From Aquarana catesbeiana (Eukaryota; Chordata; Amphibia; Anura; Ranidae): a stretch of DNA of 64,000 nucleotides. Below the pieces are notes generated by a model. It had not been told where the DNA came from. It saw only the letters and a program-made list of their open reading frames with translations, and did no database searches. Each line of letters opens with the position of its first letter. The first letter of the stretch is position 1. The translations under genes and the position numbers were made by a program. The DNA lies in assembly GCF_042186555.1 (NCBI RefSeq), contig NC_133334.1, positions 210,989,332-211,053,331 on the forward strand, in the 5' to 3' direction. Below, piece by piece: positions 12,590-22,908 of the stretch.

Positions 12590-13289
12590 AAACAGTAGTA
12601 GTGCAGCGCTAAAAATTCATACAACTGAAAGAAAGTCCATAAAATTACATATGCAAGAAAATAAATGAAGCAAACAGAGCCAAGAAAAATCCACGGTGAA
12701 AAAGGGTGCTTCATGCAAATCCAAGGTGCTCTTCGAACCGTGCACACACCTCTTGCCAGCCAAACCGCTCACCTTGTTACACGGACCCCTGAACTAACAG
12801 AAGGGTCACATAGGCGTTCACCACTTTATTAGTGGTCAGGGTAAAATCTTGACTGGAACACCGGAACCCACTTCATTGATCAGGCTTTACGGTTTTCATT
12901 CATATTCACATGAAATATATAAAGAATACTATAGTGCTCTCTGTATAGCTAAAACACGATATCATTTATTAAAAAGGTACTCACATAGGAAGCACTATGC
13001 CCAGTGCTAAGGTATTGAGTGCATGCATTTAAAAGGTGACAGAAGATATTAAGGTGGCTGCAGTGACGTCTCTTAGGGATAAAATCCTGATCCGCACGCG
13101 TATAGTCCAGCAGGACTTCCTCAGCGGTCTTGGGGTCCCTCACGTCTGGTCATTGTTTTATAAGCAGCCCCCTAATTAGCTCATGTGTTACCAATACAGT
13201 CCCGAGCGGTGACCGTCCAATCGGAACGCACCGCTCGGGAGTAGGAAGTAAGAGGACCTGATGTTGAACATAGTTCCCATGGTGATCGG
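12590..13289 (-). repeat. Left inverted arm (pLTR-like) of the Penelope-like element
   Basis: This arm is the reverse complement of 14516-15213, about 99% identical by eye. It supplies the first codons of the downstream ORF, since the ATG at 13261 lies inside the arm. A decayed hammerhead-like core is present on the minus strand near 13091-13130. The minus-strand 64-codon open frame in it is the mirror of one in the right arm and is not a separate gene. Confidence 0.85.
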
Positions 13290-13842
13290 AGGCCCAGTCC
13301 TCCCTGAACACCCTCAGTTTGTGTATAAAAGGGCACCTTCTCTAAGAGATAAACTAGCCCCTGGGGTCATTGACCCACCTCTTGCGTCTGTAAATAGGAT
13401 ATCTAATATCCTGACTGGCTTCTACGCGTGTGGACATTGTCCACCATGCAAACAAGCTAGGAGAAATATCAAAAAACGAAAAGAGTTTATGGCTACTGCT
13501 ACTAAGAAGGTTTACCACATTAAAGATTTCATTACATGTTCTACGGCAGGGGTGGTATACATTATGGAATGCGAATGTGGTTTACAATATGTGGGTAGAA
13601 CGTCTCGTCCCCTGCACATTCGCATTGGTGAACATATTACTAATATTAAGAAAGGGCTTGATTCACATAGTGTTTCCAAACATTTTAAAATATGTCATAA
13701 ACGCAATCCTGCGAAATTAAAGTTCTGGGGAGTAGAAAAAGTTACACCCCACTGGAGAGGGGGTAATTTTATAAGACAATTAAGCCGCCGTGAGTCGTTC
13801 TGTGTCTATGAGACTCGTGTGGGAGTACCCCCGGGGGCTTAA
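13261..13842 (+). CDS. GIY-YIG endonuclease domain of a Penelope-like retroelement (partial ORF)
   Basis: A 193-residue open frame. Residues 1-9 come from the inverted left arm; genuine PLE sequence begins about residue 10-12 (FVYKRAPSLRD at 20-30). A Cys cluster follows (C57, C60, C63), then a second one (C93, C104, C106) around the GIY-YIG core: VVY at 98-100, YVG at 110-112, GRTSRPLHIRIGEH with Arg121 as the expected catalytic Arg, HSVSKHF at 136-142, and Glu178 in LSRRE as the expected metal-binding Glu. PLEs use this nuclease domain, fused after the reverse transcriptase, to nick target DNA (family knowledge). No reverse transcriptase is present. The C-terminus stops early: a +1/-1 slip in the C5G5 run at 13828-13837 would restore the usual P-x-GLN-type ending, so the copy is probably broken there. 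Confidence 0.85.
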   Translation: MLNIVPMVIGGPVLPEHPQFVYKRAPSLRDKLAPGVIDPPLASVNRISNILTGFYACGHCPPCKQARRNIKKRKEFMATATKKVYHIKDFITCSTAGVVYIMECECGLQYVGRTSRPLHIRIGEHITNIKKGLDSHSVSKHFKICHKRNPAKLKFWGVEKVTPHWRGGNFIRQLSRRESFCVYETRVGVPPGA

Positions 13843-14515
13843 TGTCGAGTTCGATTTGAACTGTTTTATTTCCGATCGATAAAAGTTGTTTTATGTATGT
13901 AGGATGTTATAGTCTGTTGGATATTGTAATAATGTGATTTATGTTTTGTGAAAGGTGGCTGCAGTGAAGGTTCTTATATTAATTATCTCTTATAGTTTTT
14001 AATTTAATTTTTTGTCATTTTTTTCATAATCATATTTTATGAATTGTTTATGTATTTTAATTTAATTTGTTATGTGGTGTTGCCTGCAAGATTCCCTCCC
14101 GGTCCAATCTGATATAGCATTGTCACGGTATGTGTATTCCAGCTAATTATTATGTTCCTATTCTCGCTGGGCGTCCTGTTCCCTAGCAACCATAGACACG
14201 CAGAGGATTGGCATTTACTGCCTCTTCCTCTGACTGCGTTCCATACAGCGGACGTGACAATAGGATGATCATGTGACTGAGCGTCACTCCTATACTATTC
14301 AGCTTTGTTTTGATCCAGGGAGGGAGGCGCCGTTTGTCAGGTAACCCTACGTCGCGTCATCTGGATGACGCGATCACGTCCTACACACTCCACTCAGACA
14401 CTCCCCCTACCCGCGCGTCAGCCTAATGTAGCGGCTCACAGCCCTACTCGCAACTCGGGGGGAGGAGCGCAGTGACGCAGTGTACCAGGTGATCTGGCGT
14501 CGTGTCATTATGACG

Positions 14516-15213
14516 CCGATCACCATGGGAACTATGTTCAACATCAGGTCCTCTTACTTCCTACTCCCGAGCAGTGCGTTCCGATTGGATGGTCACCGCT
14601 CGGGACTGTATTGGTAACACATGAGCTAATTAGGGGGCTGCTTATAAAACAATGACCAGACGTGAGGGACCCCAAGACCGCTGAGGAAGTCCTGCTGGAC
14701 GATACGCGTGCGGATCAGGATTTTATCCCTAAGAGACGTCACTGCAGCCACCTTAATATCTTCTGTCACCTTTTAAATGCATGCACTCAATACCTTAGCA
14801 CTGGGCATAGTGCTTCCTATGTGAGTACCTTTTTAATAAATGATATCGTGTTTTAGCTATACAGAGAGCACTATAGTATTCTTTATATATTTCATGTGAA
14901 TATGAATGAAAACCGTAAAGCCTGATCAATGAAGTGGGTTCCGGTGTTCCAGTCAAGATTTTACCCTGACCACTAATAAAGTGGTGAACGCCTATGTGAC
15001 CCTTCTGTTAGTTCAGGGGTCCGTGTAACAAGTTGAGCGGTTTGGCTGGCAAGAGGTGTGTGCACGGTTCGAAGAGCACCTTGGATTTGCATGAAGCACC
15101 CTTTTTCACTGTGGATTTTTCTTGGCTCTGTTTGCTTCATTTATTTTCTTGCATATGTTATTTTATGGACTTTCTTTCAGTTGTATGAATTTTTAGCGCT
15201 GCACTACTACTGT
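14516..15213 (+). repeat. Right inverted arm (pLTR-like) of the Penelope-like element
   Basis: Inverted copy of the left arm. It contains a hammerhead-like motif at 14676-14713: CTGAGGA, one extra A, a GTCC/GGAC hairpin, then GAT-ACGCGT. The arm ends at the 20-bp target duplication. Confidence 0.85.
14676..14713 (+). ncRNA. Decayed hammerhead-like motif in the PLE arm
   Basis: CCG (14678-14680) pairs with CGG (14711-14713) as stem I. The core CTGAGGA (14681-14687) is followed by an extra A, stem II GTCC/GGAC with loop TGCT, then GAT instead of GAA and ACGCGT as stem III. The cleavage position is G, which hammerheads do not tolerate, so it is probably dead. The left arm carries the same motif with TAT in place of GAT. 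Confidence 0.5.
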
Positions 15214-15388
15214 TTAATTTAACTTAATTGTTCAACCGTAAAAATGAATACCCTCACATAATTTTACTCCAGATTTGATTAGGCATGTTGCATACCCTCA
15301 TGCTCTTTAACAATGAGTAGGCAAACTAACATTTTTTTTTCTTTAATAAATCACTTACATTACATCTTTTCTGTTTTTCTACATGAAG

Positions 15389-15423
15389 CTCTTGCTGATT
15401 TACATGGGGATGGCGAGTATAAG
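15389..15423 (+). CDS. BBS1: BBS1 exon 3
   Basis: This 35-nt exon reads (A)LADLHGDGEYK, the first beta-propeller motif of BBS1. It begins with the last two bases of a split Ala codon, so the preceding exon must end in G. The acceptor is AG at 15387-15388 after a pyrimidine-rich stretch, and the donor is GTAATA at 15424. Only 88 bp separate it from exon 4. The exon is too short to stand alone, but sequence, phase and neighbour make the call firm. Confidence 0.93.
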
Positions 15424-15511
15424 GTAATACTTGTTCACTATAAATAGATACTCTCTTCTATATAAATAATATTTTTATCACATAAATACCCATATTGACT
15501 TTCTGTTGCAG

Positions 15512-15784
15512 ATGGTGGTGGGTGACCTGGGCAGTGGACCCTATAACATGAAGCTGAAAGTGTTCAAAGGCACAAGTCTGTTGTCAGAAAATGCCTTGCT
15601 TGACATGCCAACTGCTGTTGTGGCTTTCCTGATGGATCAGAATGAGCCACGTACACCAGCTGTAGCCGTGGCTTCTGGACCCTTTATATTTGTATACAAG
15701 AATTTGAGACCCTACTTTAAGTTCACCCTGCCAGCACTGGAAGTCAATGCTTTGGAGAAGGAAGTCTGGGATCAAGCTAAAGAG
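15512..15784 (+). CDS. BBS1: BBS1 exon 4
   Basis: This is the longest exon, 91 whole codons, equivalent to human residues 54-144. It begins MVVGDLGSGPYNMKLKV and contains the conserved blocks NEPRTPA, ASGPFIFVYKNLRPYFKF and the end WDQAKE. Human BBS1 has LVVGDLG at the start, so the ATG here is an internal Met, not an initiator. The acceptor is TTGCAG at 15506-15511 and the donor is GTAAGA at 15785. It encodes early blades of the beta-propeller. In family structures the propeller docks ARL6-GTP. An open frame continues to 15955 past the donor, but the residues lose all similarity there. Confidence 0.97.
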
Positions 15785-16369
15785 GTAAGAGGGAGCAAGA
15801 ATAGACTGACAAGGGCAAAGGTGCCAAACCGCGCCCCCCTCCGCCCCATATATGTGCCCCCAGATGAAGGGAGCCTGGAGCTGGGGAGAGAAAGGATAAG
15901 AGAAAGAACAAGAAAGATGGCTAGAGAGAGGGATGGGGGAAAAACAAGAAATTAGGATAGAGAGAGATAAAAGGTAAAGAAAGGAGAACAAAGAGAAAGA
16001 GTGGTACATCCTAAAAATGTACCATAAGGGGTTTTAATACTATATGAGTGGAAGGGAGTGCTAAATGTCCGTGGGTTAGGGGCGCAAATTACTTGTCTTG
16101 CCTTGAGTGCTGACAACCCATGCTAAGAAAATAATTTTACTGTTAGGGGTCCCCACAACTTGGGAAATGTTATCAGGGGGTCACGGCACTAGTGAGGTTG
16201 GGAACCACTGCTCTAAAGGATACCTAAAGTCCGAATTGCCGGCCGGCGCACGTTCGGAACAGACCCGTCCTTCTGGATGCTCAAACGACACTAGGTGACA
16301 TCATGCACGTCGCTCTACCCTACGTGTTTCGTAGGGCGGAGCATTGCAGCATTGGTTCGATGTTCTATT

Positions 16370-16600
16370 TATCCCCGCCGGCTCTAAGAACGAGAACTGA
16401 GCGATCAAACACCACTGATTTCTCAGCTTTCGGTCAGCCTGCCAGCCTGCAGAGAGCAGTGACTGTTGGGCAGCAGCTCTCTGCTCTGCCCCTCCAGGGC
16501 TCACTGGAGAGCTGAACTGTGGAAGGGGCGGGAGACCGCGCCTCGCTGAGAGGCTGAGCCAGCTGCTGGTTTAAGAATCTGGGTGGATCCCAACCATATG
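16370..16600. repeat. Interspersed repeat shared with 24640-24870
   Basis: Shares GAGAACTGAGCGATCAAACA, CTCTCTGCTCTGCCCCTCCA and AATCTGGGTGG with 24640-24870. Two dispersed copies; family not recognised. Confidence 0.6.
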
Positions 16601-17258
16601 GGCTTTGGCTATACTTCTCCTTTAATGTACATTGATGCATATGCAGAGGTTTGGTACTTTTTTTTTTTTTTTTTTAATGATTTTAGTTCACATACAGTAT
16701 ATGCACTACGATTACATGCATTGGCCTAAAAAAGGTTCATGTGTGTTTTTCATCAGTTGACATGCGTTCTAAAGGCTTTTGAAAAGAATGACAACACATA
16801 TAGCACATTTGTGTTTTAAAATACACCCAAAAACCACATGACAATACAAGCACGTAAGTGTAAATCCAGCTTAAATCAGGATTGAAGTAAAAAACTGCAA
16901 GCAGGCAGGCTTTTATTGAAGAAGAGACACGCACTGTCTCTCTTCTGCAATAAAATATCCCTACCTGACTGCTTGTCATCCTCTCCGGCACTGTAAACTG
17001 AGCTGCGCATGCGCAGTTCAGCTTACAGTGCCAGGCCGTTCTCCAAGTGCCGAGATAAAGGCCTCCTGTGCATGAGCAGAAGTAACGTCATCCCCCATCA
17101 GCCAATGAAGAGGCCCAAAGATCAGCACTCAGAAGAAGATGCCAGTGCAGAACTGTTGGACAGATAAGTATGGAAACTTTAGTTTAGCTTTAATAAGAAA
17201 CTTTAGTGAGAAAATGAAGTCCTTCTACATCAGTTCAGGCTGGCCCCCTTTGCATGTA

Positions 17259-17466
17259 TACAGTGAGGAAAAAAAGTATTTGAGCCCCTGCTGATTTTGT
17301 ACGTTTGCCCACTGACAAAGAAATTATTAGTCTATAATTTTAATGGTAGGTTTATTTTAACAGTGAGAGACAGAATATAACAACACAAATATCCAGAAAA
17401 ACGCATTTAAAAAAAGTTATACATTGATTTGCATTTTAATGAGTGAAATAAGTATTTGATCCCCTT
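17259..17466. mobile_element. Solo end of the second Tc1 family
   Basis: It begins CAGTGAGGAAAAAAAGTATT and follows the 29019 element's TIR through CCAGAAAAACGCATTT to AGTATTTGATCCCCTTTC, then breaks off abruptly into unrelated sequence (GGCCGGGTTCACACTGG). It is one TIR without the rest of the transposon. Confidence 0.8.
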
Positions 17467-18326
17467 TCAGGCCGGGTTCACACTGGTGCGACATGACAGC
17501 CATCCTACTTTGGATCTGACTTTGCCCTGCGACTTGAAGCCGACATACGTCCGACTTTCAATGAATGGGGATCCGACTTGGATCGGTCAGGAAAGGGGGT
17601 GGGGACGAGCGAGCGCCTCCCCTCCTGAGCCATACCAGGCCGCATGCCCTCAACATGGGGGGGTGGGTGCTTTGGGGCAGGGGGCACCCTGCAGCCCCCC
17701 CACCCCAAAGCACCTTGTCCCTATGTTGATGAGGACAAGGGCCTCTTCCCGACAACCCTGGCAGTTGGTTGTCGGGGTCTGCGGGCGCGGGGCTTATCGG
17801 AATCCGGGAGCCCACTTTAATAAGGGAGCCCCCAGATCCTGGCCCCCCAACCTATGTGAATGAATATGGGGGACATCGTACCCCTACCCATTCACCTAGG
17901 AAAAAAGTGTCAATAAAAAAACACACGACAGGTTTTTAAGTAATTTATTAGGCAGCTCCGGGGGTCTTCTTCCGACTTCGGGGGTCTCATTCTTCTTCTC
18001 CGCGGTCTCTTGCTTCTCCGCGCTCTCCGGCCTCTTCTCCGCACTCTCCGGTTCTTCTCTTGCTCTCCGGTATCTTCTACCGGGCTCCTCCGCTATCTTC
18101 TGCTCTTTTGCCTGCTCTTTTGCTAGCAGTGGCCCGGTCTTATCCACCGTCTTCTTCTCTCTTCTCCCGATGTTGACACGACGCTTTCTTCTGCTGTAAT
18201 GCTGTGTGCGCGGTCCGCAACGACTTGCGCCTTATGACATCACAGTCCCGGGGCATGATGGGACTGTGGCGTCATAAGGGACGGGGTCACCAGGTGACAT
18301 CACCCGGGCCACGCCCAATCCCTATA

Positions 18327-18434
18327 TAAGTACAAATGTTGAAAAATAAATGAATTCTTTTATTACATAAACTCAATTTGTTCTTTTATTATAAAAACTC
18401 AAAAGTCCCAGTTTGACTTAAACGCTCTTGTAAA
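18327..18434 (+). mobile_element. 3' fragment of the same mariner family
   Basis: It matches 41170-41265: GTTGAAAAATAAATG, TTTTATTATAAAAACTCAAA, AAGTCCCAGTTTGACTTAAA. The 5' part is absent. Only recognisable by comparison with the 40365 copy. Confidence 0.7.
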
Positions 18435-18905
18435 AAACATTGAAAATAAGTGCTAATACTGCGTAACATACTGTCTCACCCTGCTCTGTGCATGCTCAGT
18501 TGCGCTCTGTTTTTCGGCACTGTGCCTAAAATCAGAGCCACTAGAGGCCGATCTGTTGACAGCCTTTAATACTGCTCAAGGGCTCTGAGCTTCAGCAAAA
18601 TGGCAGCCTGCAGCAAGAAGAAACAGGAACAATGCTGGAGGAAATTTACAGCACACACTAATGTTGGTAGCATATTGAACATTATTTTTATCAAGTTGTT
18701 ATGGGTTAAGTTCCACTTTAAAGAGCAAATCAATCCGATACTGATATTTAGGGCCCAACTCAACGGACCATCCTTTGCGTACATTTTCAGTATTCATTAG
18801 CCCTTTCCCTTTTAAAGTGCTTCTGTTATCTAATCAATTACCGTGAGGCCAGTGCCTTCACCCGCTAACTCTGCTTTGCCATTCACTTTATGAGTTAAAG
18901 CGGAG

Positions 18906-19559
18906 TTAAAGCGGGGTTCCGGCGAACTATTTTTTTTTTTTTTTGGTCCTAGTATTATTGCTAACTAAATTTTAAATAACAGTATACAATGATCTTGCTA
19001 GATTATTGAAATAAATTCCTTACTGTAAAATATAATTTCTCCGTTTGTGGCCGTCTTCATCATTAATGTGGGCATGTGAAGCCCAATCGAGATCATTTCC
19101 TGGATAATGCATGGAGAGGTGCATGCTGGGTAACCAGCATGCACCTCTCGATCTCGCGCATGCGCGATTCAACGGCGGCCGTAGCGCCGATTGTTTGTAA
19201 CGTTGCCATTACAACGGGCGGCGACGGAGGAAGGTCCCGCCCCATTGTTATGACAACTTAGATAACAACACTCAGTTATAAAAATGGCGATGTGGTCCCC
19301 CTTAAATCGGGTCATTTCCTGTCAGGAAATAACGCGATTTTAGAGCACAGTGCTGCCCACAGACTGATGGGAAATGATGGCACATAGGCGAGGGAGGAAG
19401 TCTCGGAGCTCCACGGACCAGGAAGTGGCAGAATACGAGGACTGCATAGCAACAGGGCGTTTAGGGTAAGTATAAAAAAAAAAATTCTCCAAATGTTTGT
19501 TTATAGGTTTAAAGAGTCATTTAAAGGAAAAAAAAAATTAGGGTGGAACTCTGCTTTAA
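18906..19559. mobile_element. TTAA-flanked MITE, AAAGCGGGGTTCC family
   Basis: Ends TTAAAGCGGGGTTCCGGC and GGTGGAACTCTGCTTTAA. An inner palindrome GAGAGGTGCATGCTGG/CCAGCATGCACCTCTC lies at 19112-19150. It lies in BBS1 intron 4. Confidence 0.68.
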
Positions 19560-20464
19560 AAGCACTTTTATAAGTAAGATTTTTCTTTATACTACTACTG
19601 GCAGTGATCAGCGACTTTTAATAGGACTGTGATAATGCGGCAGGCAATCACACACTGAGTGGGAATTGACTAACTACCACTGACATCACCAGTGAGACTA
19701 ATAAAGTGATCAGTGATATTCTATACACGGTCACTGTACTAATCACACTGGCTGGGAAGTGGTTAACATCTTGAGTAATCGGGAAGTTAAATGTGTGCCT
19801 GACAATGTGTAATGTGTGCTGATTTTTTACTAAAGATCTGTTTCTTATTCCTGGTTTGCATGGAGAAGAAACAGAGCGGTGGTAGAGAGCCCTGTGTTTA
19901 TCAGCGCAGGACCTTGGGCTGTGATTGGACAAAGCCGATCAACAGGTCCCGCCCATGAATCATTGGCTGGGACCTGTTGACCGACTCCAGTGTGTACAAT
20001 CACAGAGGTAGTCAGCAGGGCAGATGCGCGCGCCCTAAACCTAAAAACAGTCAGCGACGTACCAGTACGTCGCCTTGCCTGTACAGGCCGCCCACCTGCA
20101 ATGTACTGCGGACGACGACCCGTACAGGCGAAGTAAAGTATGGTATGTCGCTGCCTGTTTACAGCTTAAGGGCGCTCGCATGTGGTTAATTGATAGGTCT
20201 ACCATGATTAACATTTAGGGGTATATTTATAAAGCAGTGAATGTGATTTCACCAACGGTGAAGCAATCGCCATTTAAAAACACATGCAACTGGTAGATTC
20301 ATCTGCAGTGAATGTTCGGTGAATGTCAGATTCACTGTTTATAAATATGTCCTTTCAAACAGAATATACAACATATAAATAGCACTTTCTGATGTCATAC
20401 AATGTTGTTTATTTAAATATTATTTGCACAGAAAATAATACTCTTTGTTTCATCTCTGATTTAG

Positions 20465-20511
20465 GACAGAATAGATCCATTGACTTTAAAAGAGATGCTT
20501 GAGGGAATCAG
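20465..20511 (+). CDS. BBS1: BBS1 exon 5
   Basis: This 47-nt exon reads DRIDPLTLKEMLEGI and then two bases of an Arg codon. It follows TTTAG at 20460-20464 and is followed by the donor GTATGG at 20512. It matches the human DRIDPLTLKEMLESI segment in the helical insertion of the propeller. The intron before it is about 4.7 kb. Phase agrees with exon 6, which supplies the third base of the Arg codon. Confidence 0.95.
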
Positions 20512-20881
20512 GTATGGATTGGAGTCTGAGACTGCTAGATCCCTATTTTAAGTAGTTTATGTGAAAGCCTTTGCCAGCATTTATGTTCGTTTTTTGTCCA
20601 GTAACAGTTAAAGAAAATGTTGTTTTGTTTTCATTTTTGTCTAGCCAGTTTTGTCAGTCACATAATTCTGACACTCCTCAGCCAAGTAGGAGACAAAAAT
20701 GGATTGGTGGAGCTTTGTGTAGAAATCCACTCTATGTTCAAGACAGCTGCTACAATCTTCAAAGGGCTTGGAACCCCAAGATCCAGAAGAAATAATTGTG
20801 CAAATAGATATGAGTAGATTCATGCACTCACTTTTCACAGTATGTGGATCAGCTCTTGTAGCAAATTGGAATAGATACTAA

Positions 20882-21123
20882 GGCTACTTTCACACTGGGA
20901 CACCTGGCCTTTAGCTCTGAAGCGCTCCTAGTTTTCGTGGCGATTTTTGGCTGCTAGTGGGGCGCTTTTTACCAAAAAAAATAGTAAAAAGTCCAGTTTT
21001 CGTAACGTCCCGCAAGCACACTGCCCCAGTGTGAAAAGACACACTGTAATGAATGGGAGGCGCTTTTCATAGCCTATTTCTAGCGCTAAAGCGCCTGAAA
21101 AACGCATCAGTGTGAAAGTAGCC
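20882..21123. mobile_element. TAA-flanked MITE
   Basis: Ends GGCTACTTTCACACTGGG and TCAGTGTGAAAGTAGCC, flanked by TAA on both sides (20879-20881, 21124-21126). It is related in style to the GGCCCC family but is a distinct subfamily. It lies in BBS1 intron 5. Confidence 0.7.
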
Positions 21124-21368
21124 TAAGTTGCAGTGCTGAAAGCTGATGTTTCCCTGTCAGTGTTTGATAATCTACAGCGGTCTTGATATATGGAACACAA
21201 TGCTGCAGAGCTAGAGCAGCAGTGATTGCCCTTTCAGCATAGGAATCATTTCCTTATCTGTGAATACTCCAGTCTGATATTTTTGTCTCTCAGGAGTTTA
21301 TCAGAAAATGTACACTTTTAGGCAGCAAACCGCAAATCTTCCGCATTTTAGGCTGTCGATGAGACACT

Positions 21369-21607
21369 GGGGTTGATTTACTAAAGGTAAATAGACTATG
21401 CACTTAGCAAAGTGCAGTTGCACTCTGCAAGTGCAGTTGCTCCAGAGCAAGCAAAAATGCAGTTTTTTTTTTCCCTTGCATGTGAATGGGTATTCTTTGC
21501 AAACTGATAGTTTACCTAATTTACTAAGCTTTGGAGCAACAGCACTTGCAGAGTGCAACTGCACTTTGCAAAGTGCACAGTCTATTTGGCTTTAGTAAAT
21601 CAACCCC
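21369..21607. mobile_element. Palindromic MITE, GGGGTTGATTTACTAAA ends
   Basis: A 239-bp near-perfect inverted repeat: GGGGTTGATTTACTAAAGGT ... TTTAGTAAATCAACCCC, with inner AAAGTGCAGTTGCACTCTGC mirrored at about 21546. It would fold into one long hairpin. Confidence 0.8.
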
Positions 21608-22875
21608 ACTGAGTACACTAGTATACAAGAGTCAGGGTTGGATTTACAAGCCCCTCATCTTCAGGGGTTCTAAGGATTTGGACTTTTAGTCTTTCTGTTT
21701 TGATTTTTTTTTCTTCTAAAAAATGCAAGAGAGAGAATGAGAACATTCTAAGGCTCCTTACACGTGGGGAGACTAGTCCTTGTGTGCCCAATCCCAGTGT
21801 TTTAGTGCGGCCTGCGAGGCACAGATGCAGCATCCAGCTCCGTTGCCTGCAACCAGTTAGGGTCCATGGCAGGCTGAAATACACTACGACTGGGCCGGGT
21901 TGAACACTGCACCTAATGGTACTTTCATGTAGGACATTCATTGCCTTTCCATGAGCTTCTTGCTGCAAAGGCCAGTTATAGGTTGGGGCAGTTGTCGTTT
22001 GTATGTACTGTTGGATACCTTTGCTGCCATTGTGCTATTGCTGGGTGTTCAGTGTGTCACCATACCTTTTGAGGAGTGGGCTCCATCCAAGCACACCTGC
22101 CCTTAATTTATCGGTCATTATATATGTGCTTCAACTCAGGAGACTCTCACAATTTTAGAGTTACAGTAGGACTGCAATTACATTGGGGTGCCCCTGATGT
22201 GGCCATTGCAGCTTACGCATGTATTTGCAAACTAAACCCCTTGGTTTAAACGTGAAAAGGTTAGGCTCAATTCAGTTTGTTGCAGGCTGGTTGGTAAGTG
22301 AGCTGGGAATTTTTGTTGTTTTTTGACATTGGTTGTCCTTCCATGTGCTCCTTGCTGCAAAGGACATTTATAGGTTGGGGTGGTTGTCATTTGTTTGTAC
22401 TCGCATTAAGGACCCTGTACATTCAGGGATGTATGCCCGAAATGCAGAATACTACGGCAAGAGTTCTCACTGCTGGAAGTACGAAGAGGTATAAGAATCC
22501 AGCGTGTGAATCAGCATACCAGACTCCACTTATGACTGAAATATTTATGGCTGGAATGACCCTTTAGTATAAACATATTGGCATGTGGCAATATTATGGG
22601 GTACTTTGAACGCTGCAAAATGATAAAATGGAAACAGCAGTTTTTAGCACTGCAACATTGCGTCCATTTCAAAGTGTTACAACCGCTGATCCAGTACACT
22701 GAGAGGCGAGTGCATTAATCTTCATATTTATTCGGACAAGCAGAAGACAAACCTGTTTCCTAGTTCATCTGTTTGGACGGACTCTCTTACAGAAAAACAA
22801 GTGGTTTCCCCTCCTTTACCCCTGTCAGGACCTACCTGCACTGTGTGTGGTGGTGTTCTTGTCTGTTTATTTTTT

Positions 22876-22908
<33 letters not shown>

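Larger units (their letters stand above)
12503..15215 (+). mobile_element. Penelope-like element with inverted ~700-bp terminal repeats
   Basis: A 2.7-kb insertion flanked by a 20-bp direct repeat with one mismatch (12483-12502 and 15216-15235), the mark of a target duplication. Two arms, 12590-13289 and 14516-15213, are inverted copies of each other with only about half a dozen differences that I could find, so they are very young or recently homogenised. Between them is a GIY-YIG endonuclease ORF and its 3' region. Penelope-like elements (PLEs) are known for LTR-like repeats that can be inverted and for 5' truncation. The reverse transcriptase is absent, so the copy is truncated. The left arm carries about 87 bp more of the repeat's outer end than the right arm. 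The insertion lies just 5' of BBS1 exon 3. Confidence 0.85.
15785..20464. other. BBS1 intron 4
   Basis: An intron of 4.68 kb. Besides the elements listed separately, 17467-18320 is a MITE-like GC-rich block starting GGCCGGGTTCACACTGG, and 19565-20190 is a worn TTAA-type fragment ending GTGGTTAA. Confidence 0.6.

Noticed and set aside
12949..13143. 64-codon frame also present at 14662-14856 with one residue changed
   Set aside because: It is the two inverted PLE arms read twice. High identity reflects recent duplication, not a conserved protein, although a PLE-repeat peptide cannot be excluded.
15785..15955. Extension of the exon 4 open frame beyond 15784
   Set aside because: A good GTAAGA donor lies at 15785, similarity to BBS1 ends there, and exon length then matches the family.
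17896..18147. 83-codon frame rich in EKRPESAEK
   Set aside because: Low-complexity CTTCTTCTCCG repeats on the other strand; no start context or homology.
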